Below, in pieces: positions 20,764 to 28,955 of a stretch of 64,000 nucleotides of DNA (positions within the stretch are counted from its first letter, which is position 1; each line of letters opens with the position of its first letter). The stretch lies in contig NZ_JBDPGJ010000002.1 in the NCBI RefSeq assembly GCF_040839445.1, forward strand, positions 248,001 to 312,000. Direction: 5' to 3'. This DNA comes from Aquibium pacificus (lineage in GTDB: Bacteria > Pseudomonadota > Alphaproteobacteria > Rhizobiales > Rhizobiaceae). Both the position numbers and the translations under genes were made by a program. The notes beneath the pieces were generated by a model. It was not told where the DNA came from and did not search any database. It saw only the letters and a program-made list of their open reading frames with translations.

Positions 20764-20788
20764 GGAACAAGGATAATCGCCCTGCGTT
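20764..20788 (+). promoter_or_regulatory. EcfG promoter for the 95-aa protein gene
   Basis: GGAAC (20764-20768), 16-bp spacer, CGTT (20785-20788): exact consensus match, 46 bp before the ATG at 20835. Confidence 0.72.
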
Positions 20789-20834
20789 ATCGCGTTGCGC
20801 GGGCAGTGCGCCAAGAAACCGCCGGGAGGATTTC

Positions 20835-21122
20835 ATGAACATGTTGAGCCGCCGGTTCGCGGGCGAGGGCAAACCGCTCTCTGCCATCGATGAGCCGGAA
20901 TCCACGATTCGCTTCGCTACCACCTGCGGCGCCACCGTGACGATCGACGTCACCGAGGGCGCGCGCGCCAGCCAGGAAGACGTCCTGGTTCGCGCCAAGG
21001 AGGCCGTGAAGCAGCTCGCCGCCGCTTTCGAAGCCGCCGATGCGGAGCGCAAGAGGTCGGAACTGCGCCGTCCCAACGAGATAGATGCCGGCGCGCTGTT
21101 CCGTTCCTGGGCCTATCGCTGA
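20835..21122 (+). CDS. Hypothetical stress-regulated small protein
   Basis: A 95-aa protein with no recognised domain. The middle (STIRFATTCGATVTIDVTEG) looks like two beta strands. It is followed by a long amphipathic helix (SQEDVLVRAKEAVKQLAAAFEAADAERKR), and the C-terminus is RSWAYR. The ATG at 20835 has GGGAGGA 7 bp upstream; an ATG two codons later is also possible. A perfect EcfG-type promoter sits directly upstream. It is divergent from glgE and lies between the glycogen operon and otsBA, so a role in stress adaptation is an inference from context only. Confidence 0.7.
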   Translation: MNMLSRRFAGEGKPLSAIDEPESTIRFATTCGATVTIDVTEGARASQEDVLVRAKEAVKQLAAAFEAADAERKRSELRRPNEIDAGALFRSWAYR

Positions 21123-21215
21123 GTGAATCAATCGAGGGGTCCGCGGATGTCCGTTGCGACCCCTCCTCCCCTTGCGTCTTCGAAGCGGTGCCGCCGTCCG
21201 GCGGCACGTTCTCGT

Positions 21216-21536
21216 TCAGGCGGTGCCGCGATCGGCACCTTCCGAGGTGTGGGTCCGCGCTTGCGTCTCTTCCACCGGGCGGCTCAGTCCGCCGGCCGGG
21301 CTGGCAATCGTTTCGTGGGATGTCGTGCGCCGCTTGTGCCCTGTCCCCTGGCGGGCGACGCGCGATACGATTTCGTAGGCTGCCTCGATGACTTCGTCGC
21401 GGCTGTACGCGTCTTCCCTCGCCGCCAGCCGGCATTCGACCGTGACATTCTCGCCGGCGTCGCCGATGAACTGGACGGAATAGTGTGGGGTAGCGGCGTC
21501 GCTGTGATGGATTACATGCGGCTCGAACTGGGCCAT
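21216..21536 (-). CDS. Hypothetical small protein
   Basis: A 106-aa protein starting MAQFEPHVIHHSDAATPHYSV. It resembles the many short rhizobial proteins made of two or three beta strands (YSVQFIGDAGENVTVECRL) and one helix (SRDEVIEAAYEIVSRVA), with a polar tail. No function is recognised. GAGG 7 bp before the ATG at 21536 supports this start over the longer frame from 21641. It is convergent with the 95-aa gene (stop 21122) and divergent from otsB. A candidate EcfG-type promoter with one mismatch lies upstream. Confidence 0.6.
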   Translation of the reverse strand: MAQFEPHVIHHSDAATPHYSVQFIGDAGENVTVECRLAAREDAYSRDEVIEAAYEIVSRVARQGTGHKRRTTSHETIASPAGGLSRPVEETQARTHTSEGADRGTA

Positions 21537-21565
21537 GGTGGAACCTCGATCTCGTTCCGGGCTAC

Positions 21566-21590
21566 AACCCCGCCACGCCCGGCAAGTTCC
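21566..21590 (-). promoter_or_regulatory. Candidate EcfG-type promoter for the 106-aa protein gene
   Basis: On the minus strand GGAAC (21590-21586), 16 bp, GGTT (21569-21566): one mismatch in the -10. It lies 30 bp before the start at 21536. Confidence 0.4.
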
Positions 21591-21633
21591 CCAGGCCGGG
21601 AGCTTGTAGTCGGCCACTGAAGCGCAAACGAGT

Positions 21634-22413
21634 GTGGACAATCAATTCATGAACGAGACACAGGAAGCGGCCGACTTTGCTTCGATGTCGCTTGACCCGG
21701 CGAGGACGGCATTCTTCTTCGACTTCGACGGCACTCTTGCCGAGATTGTCGACGACCCTAAAGCGGTGACGATCGGCGACGACGTCCGCGATGCACTCGT
21801 GGCCATCCGCGATGCGGCGGGCGGGGCCCTGGCGGTCATCTCGGGCCGGGAGATCGCCGCGATCGACCGCTTTCTCGCGCCGCTCACGCTACCCGTCGGT
21901 GGAGCGCACGGGTCGGAACGCCGGGGCGTCGCGGGCGAGGTGCATCGCGCCGCCGTCGATCCGCGCGACCTCGACCGGCTGGCGGAGCGCGTCGCGGATT
22001 TCGCCCGCGGCGTTCCAGGCACCACGGTGGAGACTAAGCGGACCTCGGTCGCGCTGCACTACAGGCGCAATCCGTCGGCCGAACGGAACTGCATCGCCTT
22101 CGCAGAAGAACTGGCGGGCGAATATGCTTCGGCTTCCCTGCTCGCAGGCAAGATGGTGCTGGAATTCAAGTTCAGCGCCCGCACGAAGGCCGACGTGATC
22201 GGCGACTTCATGGCGGAGGAGCCGTTTTGCGGACGCCGCCCGGTTTATTTCGGCGACGACGTGACGGACGAGGATGCGTTTCGCGTCCTGCCGGAATGGG
22301 ACGGGTTGGCGGTCAAGATCGGCGAGGGACCGAGTATCGCCCGATACCGCCTCGCCGACCCGGCGGCGCTGCATGCATGGATGAAGCGCCTGGCGAAGGG
22401 CGAGAGCCGATAG
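21634..22413 (+). CDS. otsB: Trehalose-6-phosphate phosphatase
   Basis: A 259-aa HAD-superfamily phosphatase that converts trehalose-6-phosphate to trehalose. HAD motif I is FFFDFDGTLAE (Asp30/Asp32), motif II ISGR in AVISGREIAAI, then GAHGSERR (family-typical GxHG), a Lys in MVLEFKFSARTKADV, and motif IV YFGDDVTDEDAF. Length is standard. Either GTG 21634 or ATG 21649 could be the start; neither has a strong ribosome-binding site. otsA follows 83 bp downstream on the same strand, with a candidate promoter in between. Confidence 0.95.
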   Translation: MDNQFMNETQEAADFASMSLDPARTAFFFDFDGTLAEIVDDPKAVTIGDDVRDALVAIRDAAGGALAVISGREIAAIDRFLAPLTLPVGGAHGSERRGVAGEVHRAAVDPRDLDRLAERVADFARGVPGTTVETKRTSVALHYRRNPSAERNCIAFAEELAGEYASASLLAGKMVLEFKFSARTKADVIGDFMAEEPFCGRRPVYFGDDVTDEDAFRVLPEWDGLAVKIGEGPSIARYRLADPAALHAWMKRLAKGESR

Positions 22414-22416
22414 CGC

Positions 22417-22442
22417 GGAACGGATCGGTCCGCGAGGCTGTT
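22417..22442 (+). promoter_or_regulatory. Candidate EcfG-type promoter for otsA
   Basis: GGAAC (22417-22421), 17-bp spacer, TGTT (22439-22442): one mismatch in the -10. It lies 54 bp before the otsA start. Confidence 0.45.
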
Positions 22443-22496
22443 ACACTTGCAGGTAGGACGAAACACGGAGACGAGTAAATTGGGGAGAACCGAACG

Positions 22497-23885
22497 ATGA
22501 GCCGGGTTGTGGTGGTCTCGAACAGGGTGGCGGACCTTCGCAAGACGACACAATCGGGCGGACTGGCCGTTGCGGTCGCCGACGCGCTGAAGGCCAAGGG
22601 CGGGGTGTGGTTCGGCTGGGACGGCAACACGCTGGAGGACGAGAGCGAAAAACTCGTAGTCGATACCATCGGAAGCGTCGACGTCATTTCCACACCGATG
22701 ACGATCGAGGACTACACGCAATACTACATCGGATATTCCAACAGCGTATTGTGGCCCCTCTTCCACTACCGGACCGACCTCGTCGACTACCGGCCCCAGT
22801 ATTTCGAAGGCTATATGCGGGTGAACGGCAAGTTCGCCTTCCTTCTTAAGCCCTTCCTCTTGCAGGACGACCTGGTCTGGGTCCACGACTATCACCTGAT
22901 CCCGCTCGCGGCGCGTCTTCGCACGCTGGGATGCCAGCAGAAAATCGGCTTCTTCCTGCACATTCCCTTTCCCCCACCTGACATCCTCGCCGCTTTGCCC
23001 AACCATCTGGCGCTGGTGGAATCGCTGCTCCAGTACGACCTGGTAGGATTTCAGACTTCGGCCGACATGAACAATTTCCATCGCTGCGCGGAGGATTTCT
23101 TCCCGGATTCCATCGGGGAAGACGGCGAGATCACCTACAAGGGTCGACGAGTGCGCCTGCTGCGCCTGCCGATCGGGATCGACGTCGATTCATTCATCGA
23201 AATGGCGAGGTCCGGCGTGGAGGAGGTCAGCATCGACCGGATGCGCCGCGCCATCCTTGGCCAGCATCAGGTCATCGGCGTGGACCGCCTCGACTACTCC
23301 AAAGGCATTCCGGAACGTTTCGAGGCCTTCTCGCGGATGCTCCATCTTCATCCAGAGCTCGAAAAGACAGTTTCCTTCCTGCAGATCGCCCCGCCGACGC
23401 GGGAAGACGTGACGGCCTACTCGGAGATCCGCGAGAAGCTCGAAGGCCTGGCAGGGTCGATCAACGGCAAGTTCGCCGATTTCGACTGGACGCCGATCCG
23501 CTACATCCACCGGCCAATCCAGCGCCCAATCCTGGCCGCCATGTTCCGCGCCAGCCAGGTGGGGCTCGTGACGCCGCTTCGCGACGGCATGAACCTGGTT
23601 GCAAAGGAATACGTGGCAGCTCAGGACCCCGAAGATCCCGGCGTTCTGATCCTGTCGCAGTTTGCTGGAGCCGCCGAGGAACTGCACGAGGCCCTCATCG
23701 TCAATCCGCACGATACGGACGAGATGGCGAAACAGATGTATCGCGCCATCAAGATGCCGCTCGAAGAGAGAAGGTGGCGCCACGAAAAGCTGCTCGAACG
23801 GGTGAGGGAGAGCGAGGCCGGAACCTGGATGCAGAACTTTCTCGACGTTCTCGAGGGCGACAACGCGCAGGGCGCGTCCCACTAG
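22497..23885 (+). CDS. otsA: Alpha,alpha-trehalose-6-phosphate synthase
   Basis: A 462-aa GT20 glycosyltransferase that makes trehalose-6-phosphate from UDP-glucose and glucose-6-phosphate. Visible motifs are VVVSNRVAD, GGLAVAVADAL, VWFGWDGN, VWVHDYHLIPLA, GFFLHIPFPPPDIL, GVDRLDYSKGIPERFEAF and VTPLRDGMNLVAKEYVA with the nucleotide-binding Glu. Length is normal. GGGGAGAA about 6 bp before the ATG supports the start. It works with OtsB directly upstream to supply trehalose, which TreS and GlgE in the neighbouring operon can turn into glucan. Confidence 0.96.
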   Translation: MSRVVVVSNRVADLRKTTQSGGLAVAVADALKAKGGVWFGWDGNTLEDESEKLVVDTIGSVDVISTPMTIEDYTQYYIGYSNSVLWPLFHYRTDLVDYRPQYFEGYMRVNGKFAFLLKPFLLQDDLVWVHDYHLIPLAARLRTLGCQQKIGFFLHIPFPPPDILAALPNHLALVESLLQYDLVGFQTSADMNNFHRCAEDFFPDSIGEDGEITYKGRRVRLLRLPIGIDVDSFIEMARSGVEEVSIDRMRRAILGQHQVIGVDRLDYSKGIPERFEAFSRMLHLHPELEKTVSFLQIAPPTREDVTAYSEIREKLEGLAGSINGKFADFDWTPIRYIHRPIQRPILAAMFRASQVGLVTPLRDGMNLVAKEYVAAQDPEDPGVLILSQFAGAAEELHEALIVNPHDTDEMAKQMYRAIKMPLEERRWRHEKLLERVRESEAGTWMQNFLDVLEGDNAQGASH

Positions 23886-24073
23886 GCCGGCCGGAAGAAA
23901 TCGGAACGAGGCCGACGGTCGCCGCAGACACGGCTGCGACCCGCACCTCCCTTTGCCAACGAATAGCCGGCGGCCGCAGCCGCGTGCCGGCCATTGCCCG
24001 CGTGCATTGCACCACCGGCAAGCTGCGCACCTGGCTTCGTTCCCTCACCGCAGCGGGAAAGTTCCGGCGCTGT

Positions 24074-24098
24074 GGAACACCCAAGCGTTCCGCGGGTT
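24074..24098 (+). promoter_or_regulatory. Candidate EcfG-type promoter for the 24-aa peptide operon
   Basis: GGAAC (24074-24078), 16 bp, GGTT (24095-24098): one mismatch in the -10. It lies 38 bp before the ATG at 24137. The remainder of the 250-bp gap after otsA (23886-24136) shows no gene. Confidence 0.42.
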
Positions 24099-24136
24099 GT
24101 AGCCGCAACACGATCTCGACATCCGGAGGTGAACCC

Positions 24137-24211
24137 ATGAATTCCATAATCTATCTGATCGGTTTGATCGTCGTGGTCCTCGCGGTCCTGTCTCTCTTGG
24201 GCCTGGCATAA
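24137..24211 (+). CDS. 24-aa hydrophobic membrane peptide
   Basis: The reading frame from ATG 24137 encodes only 24 residues, beginning MNSIIYLIGLIVVVLAVLSL and ending in TAA 24209-24211. Almost the whole peptide is one transmembrane helix. A strong GGAGG lies 7 bp upstream, and very similar mini-proteins (MNxIIYxxGLxVVVLxxLSFxGL) are common in rhizobia, so the gene is likely real despite its size. Function is unknown. It is the first gene of a run of envelope-associated genes starting 12 bp downstream, which suggests an envelope stress role (inference). Confidence 0.7.
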   Translation: MNSIIYLIGLIVVVLAVLSLLGLA

Positions 24212-24223
24212 GGAGTACTGACG

Positions 24224-24826
24224 ATGATTGACGAAAACAGAACGACGAGCGCCTCATCCGGCGGTGACGCGGAAGCCTTGAAGGGCCGTCTGCAGCAGGA
24301 AAAGGATTCCGCCAACCGCGTCGCCAGCGACGCAGTGGGCGCGATCAAGAAGGACGCCATGTCGATGGCGGAAGGCGCCCGAGATGAGGCTCTTGCGCGC
24401 GGCGAACAGATCAAGAGCGAGGCGGCCGACGGCCTTCACACCTTCGCAGATGCAGTGCGCAAGGCGCGAGACGAACTAGACAAGGACGGAAGCCCGGTCT
24501 CGGGCTTCGTCGGCCAGGCGGCCGATGGTCTGGAACGCCTGTCGCGCAGCCTCCAGAACACCTCGGGCCCCGAAATGCTCGAAAGCGTGCGCGAGTTCGG
24601 CCGGCGCAACCCGATGAGCTTCGTCGCCGCCAGCGTGCTTGCCGGCATCGCACTCGGAAGGTTCGCCCAGAGCAGCTCGCGCCATGCCCAGCGTCCGTCC
24701 ACCGGCACGCGCGGGACCGACGCCTATCCGACGCCTGCGCCTTCCACTTCGGCTGCACCCGCACGGGCCTACCCGGCCGGCGAAAGCGCGGTGACGCCAG
24801 CTCGCACGACGGGAGGTCCCCTATGA
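24224..24826 (+). CDS. Nutrient-deprivation-induced-type protein
   Basis: A 200-aa protein. The N-terminal two thirds is a helical, Ala/Glu/Lys-rich region (for example EALKGRLQQEKDSANRVASD, DAVRKARDELDKDGS) like LEA or apolipoprotein-type stress proteins. It is followed by a short hydrophobic segment (SFVAASVLAGIALGRFA, about 135-151) and a Pro/Ala/Thr-rich tail. Proteins with this layout upstream of a holin-fold gene and a DUF3618 gene are annotated as nutrient-deprivation-induced in rhizobia; the name is by resemblance. Its stop overlaps the next ATG by 4 bp. Confidence 0.65.
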   Translation: MIDENRTTSASSGGDAEALKGRLQQEKDSANRVASDAVGAIKKDAMSMAEGARDEALARGEQIKSEAADGLHTFADAVRKARDELDKDGSPVSGFVGQAADGLERLSRSLQNTSGPEMLESVREFGRRNPMSFVAASVLAGIALGRFAQSSSRHAQRPSTGTRGTDAYPTPAPSTSAAPARAYPAGESAVTPARTTGGPL

Positions 24827-25218
24827 GCATCGATCAGGATCCACGTTCCCTGGGGACCCTGGTGACGGATCTCGTCAACCAGATGTCCGAACTGGTGCGG
24901 ACCGAAGCGCGCCTCCTGCGCTCCGAAATGCAGGAGAAGTTGTCGAAAGTCGGCACCGGCGCGATGGAGATCGCCGCAGGCGCAGTGTGCCTGCTGGCCG
25001 CCCTCCTGGTGCTGCTGCAAGCCCTCGTCGTGGCGCTGGCCGAACTCGGCCTCGGAGCCGGTTGGGCTTCGCTGCTCGTCGGCTTGGTCGTAGCCATCGT
25101 CGGCTACATGTTGATCCGCCGCGGCTCGACGAACATGTCGCCGTCGGAACTTACCCCGGAGAAATCCATGACACAGGTGCGTCGTGACATCGGCGTTGCA
25201 AGGGAGCAGGTGCGATGA
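24823..25218 (+). CDS. Phage holin-fold family membrane protein (DUF1469 type)
   Basis: A 131-aa protein. The N-terminal amphipathic helix SLGTLVTDLVNQMSELVRTEARLLRSEM is the hallmark of the Phage_holin_3_6/DUF1469 family. Two transmembrane helices follow (about 52-72 and 79-96), then a polar tail. Despite the family name these are ordinary chromosomal membrane proteins, and nothing here indicates a lysis cassette. The start overlaps the upstream stop (ATGA), and its own stop overlaps the next start in the same way, so the three genes are translationally chained. Confidence 0.85.
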   Translation: MSIDQDPRSLGTLVTDLVNQMSELVRTEARLLRSEMQEKLSKVGTGAMEIAAGAVCLLAALLVLLQALVVALAELGLGAGWASLLVGLVVAIVGYMLIRRGSTNMSPSELTPEKSMTQVRRDIGVAREQVR

Positions 25219-26345
25219 CATCCTCAAGCGAACATGAGCGCCACGCCGAAGAGGTGCGCGCCAAGATGGCCGGAACAGCCGAAGAAATCCGCGAGCGCAT
25301 GGCGCCTGGCCAGCTCTTCGAGGAAGCGCTCCACTTCATACGTGATTCGAACGGCTCGGCCGCGGTCTCCAATCTCGGTCGCCAGGTGCGGGACAACCCG
25401 CTGGCACTCGCGCTGATCGGCGCAGGCGTCGCCTGGCTGTTCGCAGGTCCGCGTCCGGTGCGCCGCGAATACTATCCCTATCCGGACGATCGCCTGGGCT
25501 ACGAGGACGATCTTTATCCCTATCCGGACACGGCGACCGCCGACGTTACCGGCTATCCCGCGGGATATCCATATGATGACGACGCTACGCGCGCCGAAGG
25601 CGTAGGCTACGTCGAGCGCGACGGCAGCAGCGGTAGTTCCTGGAAAGACCTGACTGGCGCTGCCAAGGACAAGGTAGGCGGCGTTGCCGCAGACGCCTCC
25701 AGCCGCGTCGGCAGTACTGCCTCCTCGGTATCCGCCTCGGCAAAGAACGCTGCCTCGGGCGTGGCCCATGCAGCGGGTAGCGCTGCCGAAACCGCGAGCC
25801 GGATGGCGTCTCGCGCCAGCAGCTACGCCGCGGATACCGCCCGCGAAGGCGGCCGCTACGCCAACTCCGCCGTGCGCGGCGCGGGGCGCTACGCTTCAGA
25901 CGCTGGGGAATATGCCAGCCGCGGCGCAAGCCAGGCCCGTGACGGCTTCATGACGGTGCTCGACCGCGAGCCGCTGGTCATCGGAGCGATAGGCCTGGCG
26001 GTCGGGGCTGCGGTCGGCGCAATGCTTCCCAGCACCCGCATCGAGGACGAGACCTTCGGCAAGACCCGCGACGAGTTGCGCGACGAGGCCGAGCGTCGTC
26101 TGAAGCGCGGCTACGAGGACGCCAAGGACGTGGCCGCCAAGAGCTACGCCGCCGCCAAGTCCTCGGCAGACGATGAAGGCCTGATGCCGAAGGACGGCAG
26201 GTCGGTCGCCGAGAAGGTCGAAACCGTGGCCGCGGCGGCTGCCAAGACCGCGAAGGATTCGGCCATGGAGAAGGTGGGCGCATCGAGCACCTCGTCAACT
26301 TCGGGGACGAGCACGCCCGCAAGCACCATCGGCAAGCCGATCTGA
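25215..26345 (+). CDS. DUF3618 domain-containing membrane protein
   Basis: A 376-aa protein. The N-terminus EVRAKMAGTAEEIRERMAPGQLFEEAL is the DUF3618 motif (a helix normally rich in R-x-x-M/L-x-x-T-x-x-x-L repeats). A hydrophobic segment follows (ALALIGAGVAWLFAGP, about 59-74), then a Tyr/Pro/Asp-rich stretch and a long Ala/Ser-rich helical region with repeated ASR/GSTAS/YAADTA units (about 145-245). A second short hydrophobic segment (IGAIGLAVGAAVGAMLP, about 255-271) precedes a helical tail. It looks like a membrane-tethered LEA-like envelope protein. The operon ends in a strong terminator. Confidence 0.8.
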   Translation: MTSSSEHERHAEEVRAKMAGTAEEIRERMAPGQLFEEALHFIRDSNGSAAVSNLGRQVRDNPLALALIGAGVAWLFAGPRPVRREYYPYPDDRLGYEDDLYPYPDTATADVTGYPAGYPYDDDATRAEGVGYVERDGSSGSSWKDLTGAAKDKVGGVAADASSRVGSTASSVSASAKNAASGVAHAAGSAAETASRMASRASSYAADTAREGGRYANSAVRGAGRYASDAGEYASRGASQARDGFMTVLDREPLVIGAIGLAVGAAVGAMLPSTRIEDETFGKTRDELRDEAERRLKRGYEDAKDVAAKSYAAAKSSADDEGLMPKDGRSVAEKVETVAAAAAKTAKDSAMEKVGASSTSSTSGTSTPASTIGKPI

Positions 26346-26371
26346 TGCTCAAGCCAGATCGCAACTAAAAT

Positions 26372-26402
26372 GACCCCGCCCTCACGGGCGGGGTCTTCTT
26401 TT
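26372..26402 (+). terminator. Rho-independent terminator after the DUF3618 gene
   Basis: A perfect 10-bp stem (GACCCCGCCC / GGGCGGGGTC, 26372-26381 and 26386-26395) with loop TCAC is followed by TTCTTTT. It sits 27 bp after the stop at 26345. The 165 bp from here to the convergent CtaG gene hold nothing recognisable. Confidence 0.9.
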
Positions 26403-26567
26403 GCGCGGCTTCAAGCCGGGGCTGTGCCGGTGCGGTCAACAGGGGTTGCGTCAGCGCGATGCACACCGCCGCCCCTTGACCGAACGAGTGGGCGAACATC
26501 CTCGCCAGAGTCCCTGCGAAGATGCCGCCCGCAGGAGGGCGGAGCGACATCAGCGAACGATCACAGT

Positions 26568-27230
26568 TCACTCCCTGAGAAGTCTGAATGCCAGGACGAT
26601 GCCTCCGAAGAGGTAAGGGAGCCCTCCGAAGACCGCCATCAGCGCGCCGCCCAGCCTCTGGTCCTCCAGCGGCTCGAAGCCCCATGCACCGAGGCAGTAC
26701 ATGGGAGCATAAATGAGGTCCGGCGCCAGGGAGAGCAGGATACCGAGCATCGCCATGTGCATGAAGGTGAACATCATGGCGAGCACGCCGATGCCGGCCG
26801 AGGCGCGCGACGCACCCGCAAAGCTGACCGTCCAGATGCCGAGGCCGGCGGCGAGGAAGCTCAACTGCTGCGCGACGAACACCGGATCGCGCGCCGCTGC
26901 CGCCTCGTGAGCGGCAGGCGCGTGCCAGCCCCACACGACGATCAGTTCGAACAGCGATGCAGCCACCGCCAGCAGGAGCGGCCGGCTCGATCCGGCCAAC
27001 GGTTTCCCGAGATTGAGCAGCCCCACCGCGATCAGCGGCGCCGCGACCACCGTGACGCCGAGGTGAAGGATCATGTGAGGCGAGAACGCACGCCGGCTCA
27101 TTCCGGGGAGCGGCGACAGCCAGAGCGCGCAGAGAATGAGGATGCCGGTGGCGAGCGCCGCAATTGCCCAGGACCGCCGTCGCGCAATCCGAAAGCCGCC
27201 CTGCTCAGGGGCGATGTATCGCCCTGACAC
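26568..27230 (-). CDS. Cytochrome c oxidase assembly protein, CtaG (Caa3) family
   Basis: A 220-aa polytopic membrane protein with about six transmembrane segments. Family features are HMILHLGVTVVAAPLIAVGL near residue 52, WGWHAP near 101, the LSFLAAGLGIWTVSF segment, and the histidine-containing helix FTFMHMAMLGILLSLAPDLIYAP. These match the Caa3_CtaG family, linked to copper delivery or oxidase assembly. This is not the Cox11-type CtaG. The start would be GTG 27230 with AAGG very close upstream, so the exact start is uncertain. It stands alone; no oxidase subunits lie nearby. Confidence 0.82.
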   Translation of the reverse strand: MSGRYIAPEQGGFRIARRRSWAIAALATGILILCALWLSPLPGMSRRAFSPHMILHLGVTVVAAPLIAVGLLNLGKPLAGSSRPLLLAVAASLFELIVVWGWHAPAAHEAAAARDPVFVAQQLSFLAAGLGIWTVSFAGASRASAGIGVLAMMFTFMHMAMLGILLSLAPDLIYAPMYCLGAWGFEPLEDQRLGGALMAVFGGLPYLFGGIVLAFRLLRE

Positions 27231-27351
27231 CTTACCGCGCTTCCCCGATCATCCGCCAGGCCATCGCGGCTGCCAATCAGCATCCAGGCGGTCGCCAAGG
27301 CTGATTTGCGCTGGCTCCGGCGCGACGTTCATGGTCCCGCGCCTCGACGCG

Positions 27352-28812
27352 TCACCGGAGGAACCCGGCATGCATGCGCAGGTTCGCCATCAGTGATTTC
27401 AGCATCTTCGGCGGCTGCTCTGGGTCGAGGAAATCGCTGTCGGCCAGTTCTTCCTCGACGGCATTGATCTCTTCGGGTTCGAATGGACAGAGCGTTCGTC
27501 CTTCGCCGCGCAGGGTCTCGATCGTTGCGATCAGCGACCCCCCGCATTGCTCGCGCGTCTCCCGCACCTCGACGGGATCGGCGCCGAGATGCTCGGCAAC
27601 GAGATCGTGGCAGACGTCGAGAATCTTCTCGCGCAGCGGGGCAGCATCTTCGGTCACCTCGATCACGAGATCCGATTCCGTGTCGAAGCCCATCGAGCGG
27701 TTGTTGAGATTGGACGAGCCGATCTTGAAGAAGCGGTCGTCGACGATCAGTATCTTGGCGTGGACGTAGATCGGCCGGCCGGCATCGGTCACCGGGGTGT
27801 AAATCCGGAAGCGGTCGCCGTAGCGGCTTTTCTTCACCTTCCGCAGCATCTTGAACCGTGCCGAATCCATCACCTCCGCTTCGAGAAATCCGTCGGCCGA
27901 TTCCGGGTTCACGACGATGATCTCGGGGCCGTCGTCTTCTTCGAGCCTGGCCGCGATCGCTTCCGTTATCGCCCGGGAAGCGAAGTACTGGCTTTCGCAA
28001 TAGATTGTCTTGCGGGCGCTGGAAATCGCGTCGAGATAGAGCTTCTCGATCTCGGACACCTGCTCGGCCTCGCCGTATTCGGGGATCGTTCGTGCGACCG
28101 CGACCTTCACGTCGGTGAAGGTCGGCTTCACGTCCTCCGGCCACACCGGAGAGAGCGGTGGAGGTGGCTCGAGTTGCACGCCAGTCGCCCTCTTCCAGCG
28201 GTCGCGTGCGAGTTCGCCGAGGGCGGCGGCCGCATCGCCGTCGACCGCGGCGGTCGCATCGTGCCAGGGTCCGTAGCTCGAACCGCCGGGCCTCTTGCGC
28301 CGGTCATCCTCGTCAAGGTGGGCGCGCGTGTCCCAGCGGTCGCTCGTCATGTCGATCCCTCCGCAGAAGGCCAGCACGTCGTCCACGACGACGACCTTCT
28401 GGTGATGCGCGGCTCCGGGCGGGTGCATCCGGTCGAGCTTGAAACTCAGGCGCTTGCTGGTGGTCAAGCCCAGAATGGCGAAGGGGGTCGTGCCCCGTCC
28501 CAGCGAATAGACCGTGCCGAGATCCCACTTGAGGACGTAGACGCGCAGTTCCGGCCTTTCCTTGACAAGCCAGCGGAGGAAGCCGCCGAGCTTGTTCGGC
28601 CCCTCGAGCGTACTGCCTTCGGGCTCGAACTTGATCCGGGTGTCGAAATCCCATCCGATGAGATAGATCGAGTGCCGCGCGGAGAGGAAGGCCTCCTTGA
28701 CCGCCTTGAAATATCCCGCAGCGTCGACGAGAAGGGCGAAGCGGTCGGCGTGATCGATCCGCCAGCAGTTGCGTCCCGGTTTCAGCATTGGTTCCGTTTT
28801 TTCAAATGCCAT
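27352..28812 (-). CDS. Phospholipase D family protein (cardiolipin synthase-like)
   Basis: A 486-aa protein with two HKD motifs: His137/Lys139/Asp144 in AHHQKVVVVDDVLAF, followed by GGIDMT, and His351/Lys353/Asp358 in VHAKILIVDDRFF, followed by GSSNLNNRSM. Both halves carry the PLD active-site fold, as in cardiolipin synthases and transphosphatidylases. It lacks the N-terminal membrane helices of classical Cls, so it may be a soluble phospholipase D or phosphatidyltransferase. The ATG 28812 has GGGGA 5 bp upstream; the frame stays open much further upstream without homology. A candidate EcfG promoter lies 25 bp upstream. Confidence 0.9.
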   Translation of the reverse strand: MAFEKTEPMLKPGRNCWRIDHADRFALLVDAAGYFKAVKEAFLSARHSIYLIGWDFDTRIKFEPEGSTLEGPNKLGGFLRWLVKERPELRVYVLKWDLGTVYSLGRGTTPFAILGLTTSKRLSFKLDRMHPPGAAHHQKVVVVDDVLAFCGGIDMTSDRWDTRAHLDEDDRRKRPGGSSYGPWHDATAAVDGDAAAALGELARDRWKRATGVQLEPPPPLSPVWPEDVKPTFTDVKVAVARTIPEYGEAEQVSEIEKLYLDAISSARKTIYCESQYFASRAITEAIAARLEEDDGPEIIVVNPESADGFLEAEVMDSARFKMLRKVKKSRYGDRFRIYTPVTDAGRPIYVHAKILIVDDRFFKIGSSNLNNRSMGFDTESDLVIEVTEDAAPLREKILDVCHDLVAEHLGADPVEVRETREQCGGSLIATIETLRGEGRTLCPFEPEEINAVEEELADSDFLDPEQPPKMLKSLMANLRMHAGFLR

Positions 28813-28836
28813 GTTTTCCCCTGCCGACCCGCTCAC

Positions 28837-28861
28837 AACAGCGGATGGACATATGTGTTCC
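28837..28861 (-). promoter_or_regulatory. Candidate EcfG-type promoter for the PLD-family gene
   Basis: On the minus strand GGAAC (28861-28857), 16 bp, TGTT (28840-28837): one mismatch in the -10. It lies 25 bp before the start codon. Confidence 0.45.
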
Positions 28862-28955
28862 CTGACAGGAACCAAACATGCCTTTCGGGCGGTAAACGCG
28901 GTTTTGCCTGCCTCGTTGCATGGTCCGACCTCCGAGAGATACCAGATCCCGATCG

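Noticed and set aside
24823..25218. Holin-family match as a sign of a prophage
   Set aside because: DUF1469/Phage_holin_3_6 proteins are routine chromosomal membrane proteins; no lysin or phage genes are near.
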